Positions 42,985 through 54,170 of a DNA stretch of 64,000 bases are shown piece after piece. Each line of letters begins with the position of its first letter. Position 1 is the stretch's first letter. The stretch spans positions 1 to 64,000 of the forward strand of contig JAEYUW010000043.1 of NCBI GenBank assembly GCA_023432225.1, written 5' to 3'. A program made the translations under genes and the position numbers. The notes under the pieces are model-generated. The model was not told the origin of the DNA and did not search any database. It worked only from the letters and a program-made list of their open reading frames with translations. The DNA comes from Verrucomicrobiota bacterium. GTDB lineage: Bacteria; Verrucomicrobiota; Verrucomicrobiia; Opitutales; Opitutaceae.

Positions 42985-43019
42985 AGGGCCGCGCGGTTCG
43001 TCCGCTGCGGCCCTTTTTT
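42985..43019 (+). terminator. Intrinsic terminator of the RND operon
   Basis: AGGGCCGC at 42985-42992 pairs with GCGGCCCT at 43007-43014, followed by a run of T. Confidence 0.85.
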
Positions 43020-43072
43020 GGTCAAAATCTTACGCAACTTAGTCCCGGTTAATCTGTCGTAACGGCAGGCCC

Positions 43073-46000
43073 ATGAAGCTGGTTCGCCCGCTCCTCATCA
43101 CTCTCGGTATTCTGTTTGCGCTGGTGGCACTCGCCATCGGCGTTGCGCTTGTTCCCGCCGTGCAACAGTGGGTGGTGCGACGTGCCTTGGCGCAGCAGCC
43201 CGGCTTGAAGCTGGATTTCGCCTCGCTCTCCGCCGGCCCGTCCAGCGCGCGGCTCACGGGCGTGCGCTTCGAACAGGATGGCCTCGTCGTCACGGCCGAG
43301 CGGGCCGAAGCGGAGTTCTCCGCCTGGCAATTTCTCACTCGCGAGCACGTCCGTGTCGATCGCCTCGCCGTGCAGGGCGTCAACGTGGATGCCACGAAGG
43401 TGGCGCCCGCGCGCACGGCGCAGGCCGCGGGCGCGCCCGTGGCTGCCCCAGGCGCGCTGGCCCACGTGCAATTGCCTTACACGGTTCAATTGGGCGACGT
43501 GCAGATTGCTGGCCGTGCCACTTTCCCCGGCGGTCCGGGGCGTGCGCCGCTCACGGCCGAGTTTCAGGTTTCCGGCGGCGGCATCGCTCCCGGCCAGGAA
43601 GGTGCGTTGCTGCTCAAAGCGAAAATCCTCGACGCCACGCCCGGCGCGGCGGTGACCGCGTTGCGGGCCGACGGTCGCCTCACCGTGCGCGAGACCGCGA
43701 CTCGCACGTTTGACCGCGCGAGCCTCGTGCTCGCGCTCGATGCCGAAGGGCCGCAGTTTTCACAAGGTCACCAGCTCAAGCTGACCGCCGGCATGGAGTC
43801 GGTGGGCGGCACGGAAAATTTGACGCTGGCGCTCGACACGCAGCGCGCCGGTCAGATCGCAAACCTCCTCAAAATCTCCGCGGCGCTGCCGGCCAGCGCT
43901 CCGGAAGGCAGCGGCACGTGGGAATTGCACGCCACGACGGAGCAGGTGGAGCCGTTCTTCCTCGGTCGCGTGCTGCCGCGATTCGACACGCGTGGCGCCG
44001 GCAAATTCTCGTTCAATGCGCAGACCCGCGCGGCGACGTTGCAGGGGCAGCTCGCCGGTAATGTGGGCGCGCTCGAAACGATCGAGCCCTCGCTCCGCGC
44101 CATCGGCGCCGTGCGCGTGCAATCGGAGTTCGATCTCGCGGTCGATCGGTCCGCGGCGCAGCTCAAGCATCTTCAATTCAAGGTCGATGGCGACCAGCCG
44201 GTGCTCGCGGTCGAGACCGTGCGTCCGCTCGCCATTAACTTGGGTGGTGGCTCGCTTCAGTTTGCGGCGGCGGGCAACGGCCCGCTCGCGCGTGTGGCGG
44301 TGCAAGGGCTGCCGCTCGCGTGGATTCGCCCGTTTGTCGCCGCGGCCGACGTGTCCGGTGGTGCGTTGCGTGGCGAATGGGTGCTCGAAGGGCAGGGCGA
44401 CAAGATTGAGCTGCGCTCGACCGCGCCGTTGAAAATCGATGAACTCACCGTTGTCCAAGACGGTCGTCGCGTGCTCGACCGCGCCGAGCTTTCGCTCCAG
44501 ACCCGCGCGACGCTCACGCCCGCGAACATCCAGGCGCTCGTCGAAGACCTGACCCTGCGCACGCCCGCTGGTGACGTCGTGCAGGCCGACTTGCAGATCG
44601 AGCTGCCCGAAGCGAAGGCCGAGAAGATCGTCGCGCGTGGCAAATTTAACGCCAACGCGCCGCGGATGCTCGAACCGTTTCTTCCCTTGGGCCACGTGCA
44701 GCTCAAAGGCGACCTGGACGCGACGCTGACCCCGACGGTGGTGGAGGTGCGCAGCTTCCATGGCGAACTCGCCGATGCGAATGGCCATGCCTTGCTCGGC
44801 GCTGCGTCGCTCGAGGCGATCAGCTTCGATCTGCAGACGATGCAGCTCAAAACTGCCGCGGCGACCGACACCCCGGTGGCACGCCTCACGATCGGCACCG
44901 TCGATTTCGCGAAGATGCCGCTGGTGCAGGCGATCATGCCGCTCCGAGGCAGCCTGCAGGCGACGGTCTTTAATCTCTCCGTCAACCAAGGCCGGGTATT
45001 CCTGAAGCCCGCCGCACCGCTGCGCTTCCAGGACCTCACGATCCTCGGCGAAACGAAGCAGCCGACGCTGGACCGCGTCACCATCGAAGCCTCTCCGACT
45101 ATCGAATACGCCGGCTTCGGCGATTGGCGCCTGGCGTCCGGCGACACCACGTTCGCGAATCGCGACAAATCCGTTTGGTTTAGCGCCTCCGCCGAGGTGA
45201 GGGCGACGCCGACGGAAGGCATCCGTGCCGTCTCCACCTTCAACGCCGATATCGCTGCGATGGCGACGCAGCCGCCCTTCACGGCTGCCCAAGTTCTCGC
45301 TTCCGGGCGCGCGAGCGGCGAAATTCGCGGGGCGCTCGTGGGCAAGACCGTGCAGGTTGAAGGCCGCACGACGCTCAACAATCTCGTGTTGCGCGAGGGC
45401 AATCAGCCCCTGCCGGTCGCGAACCTCAACTTCCGCGCCGCGCGCTCCCCGGAGGGCCGCCTGAGCTTCGAGGCGCCGATCCTGCTCGATCGCCTCGGTC
45501 AGCGTTCGGACCTCAAGATCGCGGCGGATGCGGTGCGACGCACGGATGGTTTCCTCTTCGACGCGAAAATCACCGGAGAGCACCTCGAGCTGGCGGATGC
45601 GCTCGCGCTCCTCGGCCTCGCCGGCGCCCCGGTGCAAACGACTGCGCCCGCGCCCAAACCGACCGCGACCGCTGCCAGCCGACCGCTGGAACCTGACGCG
45701 CGTCCGTTCTGGACCGGTTTGCGCGGCGAACTGACGCTCGACTTGAAGTCGATCACGCGCGGCAAGGAGTGGGCGATGACTGACCTGAACGGTTTTGTCG
45801 TCATCGATCCGCAGCGCGTCGCCGTCCAACAGCTTCAAGGCGTCATCAACGAGAAAAGCCGCCTCGGATCGCGCGTCGAACTGCGCTTCAATGGCGGTGC
45901 GACGCCCTACCATCTCGGCGGCAATTTCTCGCTCACTGATTTTGATGCGGGCGCCTTCATCAAAGCGTTCGATCCCGGCAAGCCGCCGGTCTTGGAGGGC

Positions 46001-46624
46001 GTCGTTACGATCGCGGGTGGTTTTACTGGCGACGGCGTTAATCTCGATCAGGTGATCGACCGCACTCGCGGCCAGTTCCAACTCACGAGTCACGCCGGCG
46101 TGTTTCGCGGCCTGAAACGCACCACGGAAAAGGTTTCGGTCGCGACGAAGGCCGTCGATGCGGTTGCCGCGTTGGGCTCGCTCTTCGGTGGGGACAAGGT
46201 CAAGGGCGCCGCCGAAAAAGTCGCCGGCGCATCGTATGTCGTCGACCAGATCGCATCGGCCGTCGGGGAGGTTCAGTTCGATCAACTTTCCATCCGCGCC
46301 ACGCGCGACGATGCCCTCAATCTCCGCCTCGACGAACTGACGTTGCTAGCGCCCGAACTGCGGCTGATCGGCAAGGGGAGCATCACGCACGTCGCCGGCA
46401 AGCCGCTGCTCGAGCAGCCGCTCACGGTGAACTACACGCTGGCGACGCGCGGAAAGATCGAACAGCTCTTCGGCAAAGTCCGCGCGCTCGACGGCACGAA
46501 GGATGACCTCGGCTATTCGAAGCTGAAGGACGTGGGCACGATCGGTGGCACGCTCAGCCGGCCGGACCCGAGTCAGCTGTTCATCAAGCTCGCGCAGTCG
46601 AAGCTGGCGGACTTCTTAAATTAA
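43073..46624 (+). CDS. AsmA-like large envelope protein
   Basis: This 1183-residue protein has one N-terminal membrane anchor (LLITLGILFALVALAIGVALV) and a very long periplasmic part built of repeating beta-strand segments. The start VPAVQQWVVRRALAQQPGLKLDFASLSAGPSSARLTGVRFEQDGL is the AsmA-type pattern, and the C-terminal block FQLTSHAGVFRGLKRTTEKVSV, then LLAPELRLIGKGSI, is AsmA_2/YhdP-like. Proteins of this group are bridge-like lipid transporters between the membranes. It follows the efflux operon but has its own start after a terminator. Confidence 0.8.
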   Translation: MKLVRPLLITLGILFALVALAIGVALVPAVQQWVVRRALAQQPGLKLDFASLSAGPSSARLTGVRFEQDGLVVTAERAEAEFSAWQFLTREHVRVDRLAVQGVNVDATKVAPARTAQAAGAPVAAPGALAHVQLPYTVQLGDVQIAGRATFPGGPGRAPLTAEFQVSGGGIAPGQEGALLLKAKILDATPGAAVTALRADGRLTVRETATRTFDRASLVLALDAEGPQFSQGHQLKLTAGMESVGGTENLTLALDTQRAGQIANLLKISAALPASAPEGSGTWELHATTEQVEPFFLGRVLPRFDTRGAGKFSFNAQTRAATLQGQLAGNVGALETIEPSLRAIGAVRVQSEFDLAVDRSAAQLKHLQFKVDGDQPVLAVETVRPLAINLGGGSLQFAAAGNGPLARVAVQGLPLAWIRPFVAAADVSGGALRGEWVLEGQGDKIELRSTAPLKIDELTVVQDGRRVLDRAELSLQTRATLTPANIQALVEDLTLRTPAGDVVQADLQIELPEAKAEKIVARGKFNANAPRMLEPFLPLGHVQLKGDLDATLTPTVVEVRSFHGELADANGHALLGAASLEAISFDLQTMQLKTAAATDTPVARLTIGTVDFAKMPLVQAIMPLRGSLQATVFNLSVNQGRVFLKPAAPLRFQDLTILGETKQPTLDRVTIEASPTIEYAGFGDWRLASGDTTFANRDKSVWFSASAEVRATPTEGIRAVSTFNADIAAMATQPPFTAAQVLASGRASGEIRGALVGKTVQVEGRTTLNNLVLREGNQPLPVANLNFRAARSPEGRLSFEAPILLDRLGQRSDLKIAADAVRRTDGFLFDAKITGEHLELADALALLGLAGAPVQTTAPAPKPTATAASRPLEPDARPFWTGLRGELTLDLKSITRGKEWAMTDLNGFVVIDPQRVAVQQLQGVINEKSRLGSRVELRFNGGATPYHLGGNFSLTDFDAGAFIKAFDPGKPPVLEGVVTIAGGFTGDGVNLDQVIDRTRGQFQLTSHAGVFRGLKRTTEKVSVATKAVDAVAALGSLFGGDKVKGAAEKVAGASYVVDQIASAVGEVQFDQLSIRATRDDALNLRLDELTLLAPELRLIGKGSITHVAGKPLLEQPLTVNYTLATRGKIEQLFGKVRALDGTKDDLGYSKLKDVGTIGGTLSRPDPSQLFIKLAQSKLADFLN

Positions 46625-46760
46625 GCGGCACCGCGCCCGCAGGGAGCAACGCTTGCAAGGTCGGTGGCGCGATCGTGCGCCACTGCACCGCATGTGTGGG
46701 GCGCAAGCGCGCCACCAAGCCCGGTCCGCGGAGAACTGCAGGGGCGGGATCGTTCCAAGC

Positions 46761-46788
46761 AAAAAGCCGCGCCTCGCGGCGCGGCTTT
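46761..46788. terminator. Bidirectional terminator
   Basis: AAGCCGCGCC at 46764-46773 pairs with GGCGCGGCTT at 46778-46787, with AAAAA before and TTT within the end. It separates the convergent AsmA-like and superoxide dismutase genes. Confidence 0.8.
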
Positions 46789-46793
46789 GAAAG

Positions 46794-46820
46794 GTAGGGC
46801 GAGTCGTCTCGACGAGCCGT
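46794..46820. repeat. Single REP-like hairpin, GTAG foot
   Basis: GTAG + GGCGAGTCG-TCT-CGACGAGCC; the stem has a mismatched pair. It lies a few bases after the superoxide dismutase stop. Confidence 0.5.
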
Positions 46821-46823
46821 GGC

Positions 46824-47447
<624 letters not shown>

Positions 47448-47568
47448 GGTTCGTGTGGGTTGAAAACGCGTTACCAAAGTGCACGCGGGTTGCGCTGCGT
47501 CAACTTTGGCGGGCTAATATATTCTGCGCGGCGTCATAAGAAATCCGCCCGTGGTGCGGTGTGCTGAA

Positions 47569-47661
47569 GTAGGGCCGGTCTTTGGCCGGCCCGTTTGGGG
47601 TAACGTTCGCGAGCTTGATGCCCGACGAATGTCGAGCGGGCCAGTCGAAGACTGGCCCTAC
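47569..47661. repeat. REP/BIME-like element, GTAG feet
   Basis: GTAG + GGCCGGTC-TTT-GGCCGGCC on the left and GGGCCAGTC-GAA-GACTGGCC + CTAC on the right. The right CTAC contains the tadA stop codon (TAG on the minus strand). Confidence 0.75.
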
Positions 47662-48185
47662 TCGCGCCGCTTCAGCTGAAAATAAGCCTGCAGCAGCTTC
47701 AGACACGGCTCCTCGAGCACGCCGCGTGTGATCGTGAGGTGGTGATTCACCTGCGGCAGCGCATTGAGATCGGTTGCACCGCCAAGGCAGCCCATCTTCG
47801 GATCAGCCACGGCGTAGACGACCCGCTTGACGCGCGACATGAGCGTCGCGCCGGAGCACATCGGGCACGGCTCCTTGGTGACGTAGAGCGTGGCCTCGTT
47901 CAGACGCCAGTCGCCGATCGCACGAGCAGCCTGGCCCAGCGCAAGAATCTCGGCGTGTGCGGTGGGGTCGCGCGTGCTGTCGCGCTGATTGTGCGCGGCG
48001 GCAATCACCTCTCCGCTGAGTTCGATCACCGCTCCGATCGGCACTTCGTCCGCGCGCCAGGCGTCGATGGCCTGGTTATACGCCAGCCACATGAAGAACG
48101 CGTCGTCGCGCACGAGTTGCGACGGGTGGACTTTGTCGAAAGGGCAGGGGAGCGCGGGACGCGGCTCGGGCAAGAGGTCGGCCAT
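47658..48185 (-). CDS. tadA: tRNA-specific adenosine deaminase
   Basis: This zinc deaminase converts A34 to inosine in tRNA-Arg. The active site shows PTAHAEILAL (zinc His and catalytic Glu) and EPCPMCSGATLMSRV (two zinc Cys). At 175 residues it is of normal size; the C-terminal helix ends LLQAYFQLKRRE. ATG 48185 was chosen; another start lies 27 nt upstream. It diverges from infA. Its TAG stop is formed by the foot of a REP-like element. Confidence 0.92.
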   Translation of the reverse strand: MADLLPEPRPALPCPFDKVHPSQLVRDDAFFMWLAYNQAIDAWRADEVPIGAVIELSGEVIAAAHNQRDSTRDPTAHAEILALGQAARAIGDWRLNEATLYVTKEPCPMCSGATLMSRVKRVVYAVADPKMGCLGGATDLNALPQVNHHLTITRGVLEEPCLKLLQAYFQLKRRE

Positions 48186-48254
48186 CAGGAGATTTCCCTG
48201 ACCTAAATCCACGGTCGCTCCGGGGGAGCGTTGCGGGCCGGCCGAGGGAAAGCC

Positions 48255-48284
48255 TTGACTATGGGGCGCTTTTCCCGGTTACAA
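48255..48284 (+). promoter_or_regulatory. Putative infA promoter
   Basis: TTGACT at 48255-48260, a spacer of 17-18 bp, and a TTACAA-like -10 at 48279-48284. Confidence 0.5.
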
Positions 48285-48329
48285 GGGGCTTTTGTTGCAT
48301 GATCCAATCCTCTAGCCAGCACCTCCACC

Positions 48330-48593
48330 ATGTCTGACGGCAAATCGATCGAAGTCGAAGGTAAGGTCGTCGCCGTCCTCCCGGGCACGATGTTCCGCGT
48401 CCAATTGACCAACGGCCACGTGGTGCTGGCCCACATCTCCGGCAAGCTGCGCAAGCATTTCATCAAAATCGCCGCGGGCGACACGGTGAAAATGGAGATG
48501 AGTCCCTATGATCTCGAGAAGGCGCGCATCACCTACCGCGTGCGCGAACTCAATCCCGCGCCGCCGCGGCCGGGCGGTTTCCGCCGCCGCTGA
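48330..48593 (+). CDS. infA: Translation initiation factor IF-1
   Basis: This S1/OB-fold protein binds the 30S A site. The core VEGKVVAVLPGTMFRVQLTNGHVVLAHISGKLRKHFIKI and DTVKMEMSPYDLEKARITYR is standard. At 87 residues it carries a Pro/Arg-rich tail of about 15 residues (ELNPAPPRPGGFRRR) beyond the usual 72. The ATG follows CACCTCCACC, with no Shine-Dalgarno. Confidence 0.95.
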   Translation: MSDGKSIEVEGKVVAVLPGTMFRVQLTNGHVVLAHISGKLRKHFIKIAAGDTVKMEMSPYDLEKARITYRVRELNPAPPRPGGFRRR

Positions 48594-48614
48594 GCACCGG
48601 ACCAAGATTTGCTG

Positions 48615-48650
48615 AGAGCGCGTTGACCCCAACGCGCTCTTTTCGTTTTT
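48615..48650 (+). terminator. Intrinsic terminator of infA
   Basis: AGAGCGCGTT at 48615-48624 pairs with AACGCGCTCT at 48631-48640, followed by TTTCGTTTTT. The stem core GCGCGTTGACC...AACGCGC is nearly that of the REP-like hairpin at 29703. Confidence 0.85.
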
Positions 48651-48656
48651 GAAGGC

Positions 48657-49628
<972 letters not shown>

Positions 49629-49722
49629 AGCCTCTATCGGCGGAGCGAGGGTCGCCGGCAGGCAGTTCCTTTTCTGGGCGTCCTGCATCCTCGAAAAATT
49701 CCTGTAACTTGCCTCCGCCGCC

Positions 49723-52185
49723 GTGGGTTGTCTGTTCGTGAGCTCCCCGTTTTCGGCCAATTCCCTGCGTCAAACCCTGCGGCGCCTCGCGCGCGAGCGT
49801 GGCTTCACCGCCACCGTCGTCCTCACCCTCGCGCTCTGCATCGGTGCCAACGTCGCGATCTTCGCCATCGTCGACGCGGTGCTGGTCCGCGCCTTGCCGT
49901 TTGCGGAGCCGAATCGCCTCGTCACGGCGGTGAATGCTTATCCCGGCGCCGGCGTCGATCGCGCGGGCGCCTCGCTGCCGAATTACTACGACCGCAAGGA
50001 GGCGATCAAGGCCTTCGCCTCCACCGCAATCATCCAAGGCGGCAGCGCCACGGTCGGCGAAGCGGGCTCGCCGCAGCGCGTCGATCGTGCGCGCGTTTCC
50101 CCGGAATTTTTCTCCACGCTGGGTGTGCCGCTGGCGATGGGCCGCACGTTCACCGAGGAGGAAATGTTCTACAAGGCCTCCAACGTCGCGATCCTCACCG
50201 ACGGTTACTGGCGCGCGCACTTCGCCGCCGATCCGAGTGTTCTCGGCAAAACGTTCACGGTCGATAGTCAACCCGTCACCGTGATCGGCGTGTTGCCGCC
50301 GGGTTTTCGTTACCTTTCCGAAAAGGCGCAGTTCTTCATCCCGGCCGCCTCGAATCCCGACGACCGCAAGCCCGACCGCCGCCACTCGAATAATTTCAGC
50401 CTCATCGCTCGCCTCGCTCCGGGGGCGACGCTCGCCACCGCTCAAGCGCAACTCGACGCGTTCAACGCGGAGCAAATCAAGGACGATCCCTTTGCGCACC
50501 TGATCAAGGGCGCGGGCTTCACGACGAAGGTTTTCTCGCTCCACGCCGATCATGTGCGCGACGTGCGGCCAGTCCTGCTGATTCTCCAGGGCGGCGTGCT
50601 CTTCCTGCTGCTCATCGGTGGCGTCAATCTCGTCAACCTCCTCCTGATTCGCGCCAGCGGGCGCGCCAAGGAAATCGCCGTGCGTCAGGCGCTCGGCGCC
50701 AGTCGCCGCGACATCGCCAACGGCGTCGTGCTCGAGACGGTGCTGCTCGCCGTGATCGGTGGTGTGCTCGGCCTCGCGCTCGGTGCGGCGGGCGTGCAAC
50801 TGCTCGCTTCGCTCGGCACCGATCAGCTTCCGCTCGGTGCGACGGTCTCGCTCGATGCGCGTGTCGCCGTCGTGGCCTTCGCCGGGTCGGTCGCGGTCGG
50901 TCTCGCGCTGGCGGTGCCGGTGATTTGGTTCAACTCCCACACGCACCTCGCGCCGGTGCTGCACGCGGAGAGCCGTGGCGGCACGGTCACGCGCTCGACG
51001 CAGCGGCTGCGGCACGCGTTCATCGTGACGCAGGTCGCTCTGGCTTACGTGTTGCTCGCGGGCGCCGGCTTGCTGGGGCTCAGCTTGCAACGCGTCCTGG
51101 AGACCAAGCCCGGCTTCAACCCGGACCAGGTGCTGACCGGACAAATTTCCCTGCCGTGGAAAAATTACCCGGAAACGAAGCCGCGTCTCGCGTTCGTCGA
51201 ACGCTTGCTCACGGAGCTGCGCGCCCAGCCAGGCGTCGTCGCCGTCGGTCTGAGCACCAACCTGCCGATGACCGGCGACACGAGCAACAATGCCACCGCC
51301 GTCGAAGGCGTCGAAATCAAGCCGGGCGACACGATCCGTGCGCACTACACTTCCAGCGGCGTCGGCGATTACTGGCGCGCGCTCAACATCCCCTTGATCG
51401 AGGGCCGCGTGCTCGAAGACGCCGACAATCACCGCGAGCAACGCGTGTGCGTCGTCGACCAGGATTTCGCGCGCCGCTACTGGCCGGGCCAGAGTGCGCT
51501 CGGCCGCCGCCTCGCGAACGGACCGACCTTCGAGGAAAAGGAGGCGTTCACGATCGTCGGCGTCGTGGGCAGCGTGAAGCAGGCGAACCTCGCCGAAACC
51601 GCCGCGCAGGGCGCGATCTATTTCACTTACCAGCATTACGCCGCCATGAGTTTCTCGGTTGTCATTCGCAGCACGCTGCCGGCGGCGACGCTCGCGCCGA
51701 TGCTGCAGAAGACCGTCCTGCAACTCGACTCCGCCCTGCCGGTGAACGACATCAAGTCGATGCAGGCGTGGATCGACGAGTCGGTCGTCGTGCGGCGCTC
51801 GCCCGCGGTGATTACCGCAATCTTCGCCGCGGTGGCGCTCGTCCTGGCGGCCATCGGCACCTACGGCGTGCTCGCCTACGCGGTGAATCAACGCCGCCGC
51901 GAAATCGGCGTGCGCATGGCGCTGGGTGCGCAACCGCGGCAGGTGTTGGGACAATTTCTCGGACTCGGCGCACGCCTGCTCGTCGCGGGCACGGCGCTTG
52001 GTCTTGTGGGCGCATGGGGTGTCGGGCGCGCGATGAAGAGCCAGCTCTTCGGCGTCGACGCGGTGCACTTCGGCGTGCTCGGGGTCACGGCGACCGTGCT
52101 GCTGCTCGTCGTGCTTGCGGCCACGTTCCTGCCTTCGCATCGCGCCTCGCGCGTCTCGCCGATCGACGCGTTGCGCGACGACTGA
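49723..52185 (+). CDS. ADOP-type ABC permease without ATPase
   Basis: This 820-residue protein has the MacB-periplasmic-domain plus FtsX arrangement twice. Helices LTLALCIGANVAIFAIVDAVL at the N-terminus, then VLFLLLIGGVNLVNLLLIRASGRAKEIAVRQALGASRRDI, a middle repeat starting QVALAYVLLAGAGLLGLSLQ, and a final FtsX block YGVLAYAVNQRRREIGVRMALGAQPRQ show the duplication. Such acidobacterial duplicated orphan permeases lack their own ATPase gene nearby, as here. The cargo is unknown. GTG 49723 or 49738 may be the start. Confidence 0.85.
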   Translation: MGCLFVSSPFSANSLRQTLRRLARERGFTATVVLTLALCIGANVAIFAIVDAVLVRALPFAEPNRLVTAVNAYPGAGVDRAGASLPNYYDRKEAIKAFASTAIIQGGSATVGEAGSPQRVDRARVSPEFFSTLGVPLAMGRTFTEEEMFYKASNVAILTDGYWRAHFAADPSVLGKTFTVDSQPVTVIGVLPPGFRYLSEKAQFFIPAASNPDDRKPDRRHSNNFSLIARLAPGATLATAQAQLDAFNAEQIKDDPFAHLIKGAGFTTKVFSLHADHVRDVRPVLLILQGGVLFLLLIGGVNLVNLLLIRASGRAKEIAVRQALGASRRDIANGVVLETVLLAVIGGVLGLALGAAGVQLLASLGTDQLPLGATVSLDARVAVVAFAGSVAVGLALAVPVIWFNSHTHLAPVLHAESRGGTVTRSTQRLRHAFIVTQVALAYVLLAGAGLLGLSLQRVLETKPGFNPDQVLTGQISLPWKNYPETKPRLAFVERLLTELRAQPGVVAVGLSTNLPMTGDTSNNATAVEGVEIKPGDTIRAHYTSSGVGDYWRALNIPLIEGRVLEDADNHREQRVCVVDQDFARRYWPGQSALGRRLANGPTFEEKEAFTIVGVVGSVKQANLAETAAQGAIYFTYQHYAAMSFSVVIRSTLPAATLAPMLQKTVLQLDSALPVNDIKSMQAWIDESVVVRRSPAVITAIFAAVALVLAAIGTYGVLAYAVNQRRREIGVRMALGAQPRQVLGQFLGLGARLLVAGTALGLVGAWGVGRAMKSQLFGVDAVHFGVLGVTATVLLLVVLAATFLPSHRASRVSPIDALRDD

Positions 52186-52323
52186 GCGGCCCACGGAGAG
52201 GGTGGGGCAGGCCCGGCGAAGCGCGGTTTTTCTTTGAAGCGCGCGCGAGTTTGCGCCGATATCTCCTTGCTGGGCTGCGCATTCGCGCGGCCGGCTCATT
52301 GCCCAAGCCCTTTTCTGTTTCCC

Positions 52324-54027
52324 ATGCTTGAAACTTGTTTCGCTCCAGCGAGCGAGGTGGTCGAACTTCATTTGCCGGACACCCGAGTCCTGCGCGGTGC
52401 GCGCGGTGCCGCCCTCGAGCAACTCCTCGAACCATTGCGTGCGGTTTGGCCATCGCGCATCGTCGGCGCGATCGTCAACGGCGAGTTGCGCGAGCTGACC
52501 TATCGCCTCGCGCTCGAGGCGCACGTGCGGCCAATCGCGATGACCGATGCGGACGGCGCGCGCATCTACCGGCGTTCGCTGACGTTCCTGCTCTGCACGG
52601 CTTTCAGCCGACGGTTCCCCGACGCCTCCCTGTGCGTCGACCATTCACTGTCGTCCGGCGGCTACTATTGCGAAGTGCACGGTCGCCCGCCGTTGAGCGA
52701 GGCCGAGCTTGCGCAACTGCGCGACGAGATGCGCCGACTGGTGGCGCGGGATCTGCCTTTTGAAAAGCGGCGTCTGCCGGTCGCCGAGGCCATCAGCCTC
52801 TTCGAGGCGCGCGGCGATGTGGACAAGGTGCGCCTTCTGCGTCACCGCAAGAAACCCACGGTCGGTCTTCGCCAAGTCGACGGCTATGTGGATTACCACC
52901 ACGGTTACATGGTGCCCTCGACCGGTTATCTGGAGTGGTTCGATCTCGTCGTGGACAACGGCGGCTTTGCGCTGCTTTACCCGCGTCAACACGCGCCGAA
53001 GCAGCCCACCGGGATCGTGCCGACGCCGAAGCTGCTCGCAGCCTTTCGCCAATACGGCGACTGGCTCAACCGACTCGGCATCGGCGACGTCGGCGCGCTC
53101 GTAGGCGCCATCCAGGCCAACCGCGCACGCGAGGTCATGCTCGTCTCCGAGGCGCTGCACGAACAGCACATCGCCGCCATCGCGCAGCAGATCGCCGAGC
53201 GCGGCGACTGCGGCCGCCTCGTGCTCATCTCCGGCCCGTCCTCGTCGGGCAAGACCACCTTTTCGCGCCGCCTCGCCGTGCAACTGCTCGCGCGCGGGCT
53301 GTCGCCGTTCGCGCTCGAAATGGACAACTACTTCGTCGAACGCGATCGCACGCCCCGCGACGCCGACGGCAAATTCGATTTCGAGACCATCGGCGCGCTC
53401 AACCTCGACCTGCTCGCCGAGCACCTCACCGGGCTCCTCGAGGGCCGCGAAGTGCAATTACCGCGCTACAACTTCGTGCGCGGTTGTCCGGAAAAGGGCG
53501 ATCGCGTGCAGCTCCGTTCCGGGCAGATCGTGATCCTCGAGGGCATCCACGGCCTCAATCCCCGGCTCGTGCCTCCGGCGCTCGCCGCGCAGGCGTTCCG
53601 CATTTTTGCTTCCGCGCTCACGCAGCTCAGTCTGCATCGGCACAACCGCCTCTCGACCACCGATACTCGCCTGATTCGGCGCATCGTCCGCGACGCGCGC
53701 GACCGCGGCTACTCGGCGATGGACACGCTCGGCCGTTGGGAATCGGTGCGCCGCGGCGAGAAGCTGCACATCTTCCCGCATCAGGAGAACGCTGACGCGA
53801 TGTTCAACTCGGCCCTCGTCTACGAACTTGCCGCGCTGCGCCCGATCGCCGAGCCGCTGCTGCGCCAGGTCCTGCACGGCACGCCGGAGCACGTCGAGGC
53901 GGCGCGGCTGCTGGCGCTGCTGCAGTGGTTCGCCCCGATCGACGCCGCCCAGGTGCCGGAAAACTCGATCCTACGCGAATTCCTCGGCGGCTCTTGCCTG
54001 AAGGATTTTAAAGCGTGGGGCGGTTGA
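52324..54027 (+). CDS. TGS/SAD domain fused to uridine kinase-like P-loop kinase
   Basis: This 567-residue protein has an N-terminal TGS-like domain (VELHLPDTRVLRGARGAALEQLL), then a threonyl-tRNA synthetase second-additional-type domain (SLTFLLCTAFSRRFPDASLCVDHSLSSGGYYCEV). The zinc-binding HxxxH of SAD is replaced by RRSLT, so editing activity is unlikely. The C-terminal half is a P-loop kinase (GPSSSGKTT at residues 304-312, LEMDNYFVERDRTPRDADGKFDFETIGALNLDLL, ILEGIHGLNP), typical of uridine kinases. Similar fusions exist in Bacteroidota and Firmicutes, but the role of the TGS/SAD part is unclear. ATG 52324 has CCC-ATG context. Confidence 0.82.
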   Translation: MLETCFAPASEVVELHLPDTRVLRGARGAALEQLLEPLRAVWPSRIVGAIVNGELRELTYRLALEAHVRPIAMTDADGARIYRRSLTFLLCTAFSRRFPDASLCVDHSLSSGGYYCEVHGRPPLSEAELAQLRDEMRRLVARDLPFEKRRLPVAEAISLFEARGDVDKVRLLRHRKKPTVGLRQVDGYVDYHHGYMVPSTGYLEWFDLVVDNGGFALLYPRQHAPKQPTGIVPTPKLLAAFRQYGDWLNRLGIGDVGALVGAIQANRAREVMLVSEALHEQHIAAIAQQIAERGDCGRLVLISGPSSSGKTTFSRRLAVQLLARGLSPFALEMDNYFVERDRTPRDADGKFDFETIGALNLDLLAEHLTGLLEGREVQLPRYNFVRGCPEKGDRVQLRSGQIVILEGIHGLNPRLVPPALAAQAFRIFASALTQLSLHRHNRLSTTDTRLIRRIVRDARDRGYSAMDTLGRWESVRRGEKLHIFPHQENADAMFNSALVYELAALRPIAEPLLRQVLHGTPEHVEAARLLALLQWFAPIDAAQVPENSILREFLGGSCLKDFKAWGG

Positions 54028-54036
54028 GCTCGGTGT

Positions 54037-54099
54037 GTAGCGGAAGCCGTGAGGCTCTCGCGATTGGGCCAGCGGCGAAATTCTGACGAATTCCGCTAC
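54037..54099. repeat. REP/BIME-like element, GTAG feet
   Basis: GTAG + CGGAAGCC-GTGA-GGCTCTCG on the left, and CGAAATTC-TGAC-GAATTCCG + CTAC on the right. It begins 10 bp after the kinase stop. It pairs with the element at 26467. Confidence 0.75.
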
Positions 54100-54170
54100 G
54101 TCTGAACTGCGTTCGTGCCTCCGTGCCAAATTCCCTTTGAAATGGCGCGCGACTCGCCCCTCATGGTGGC

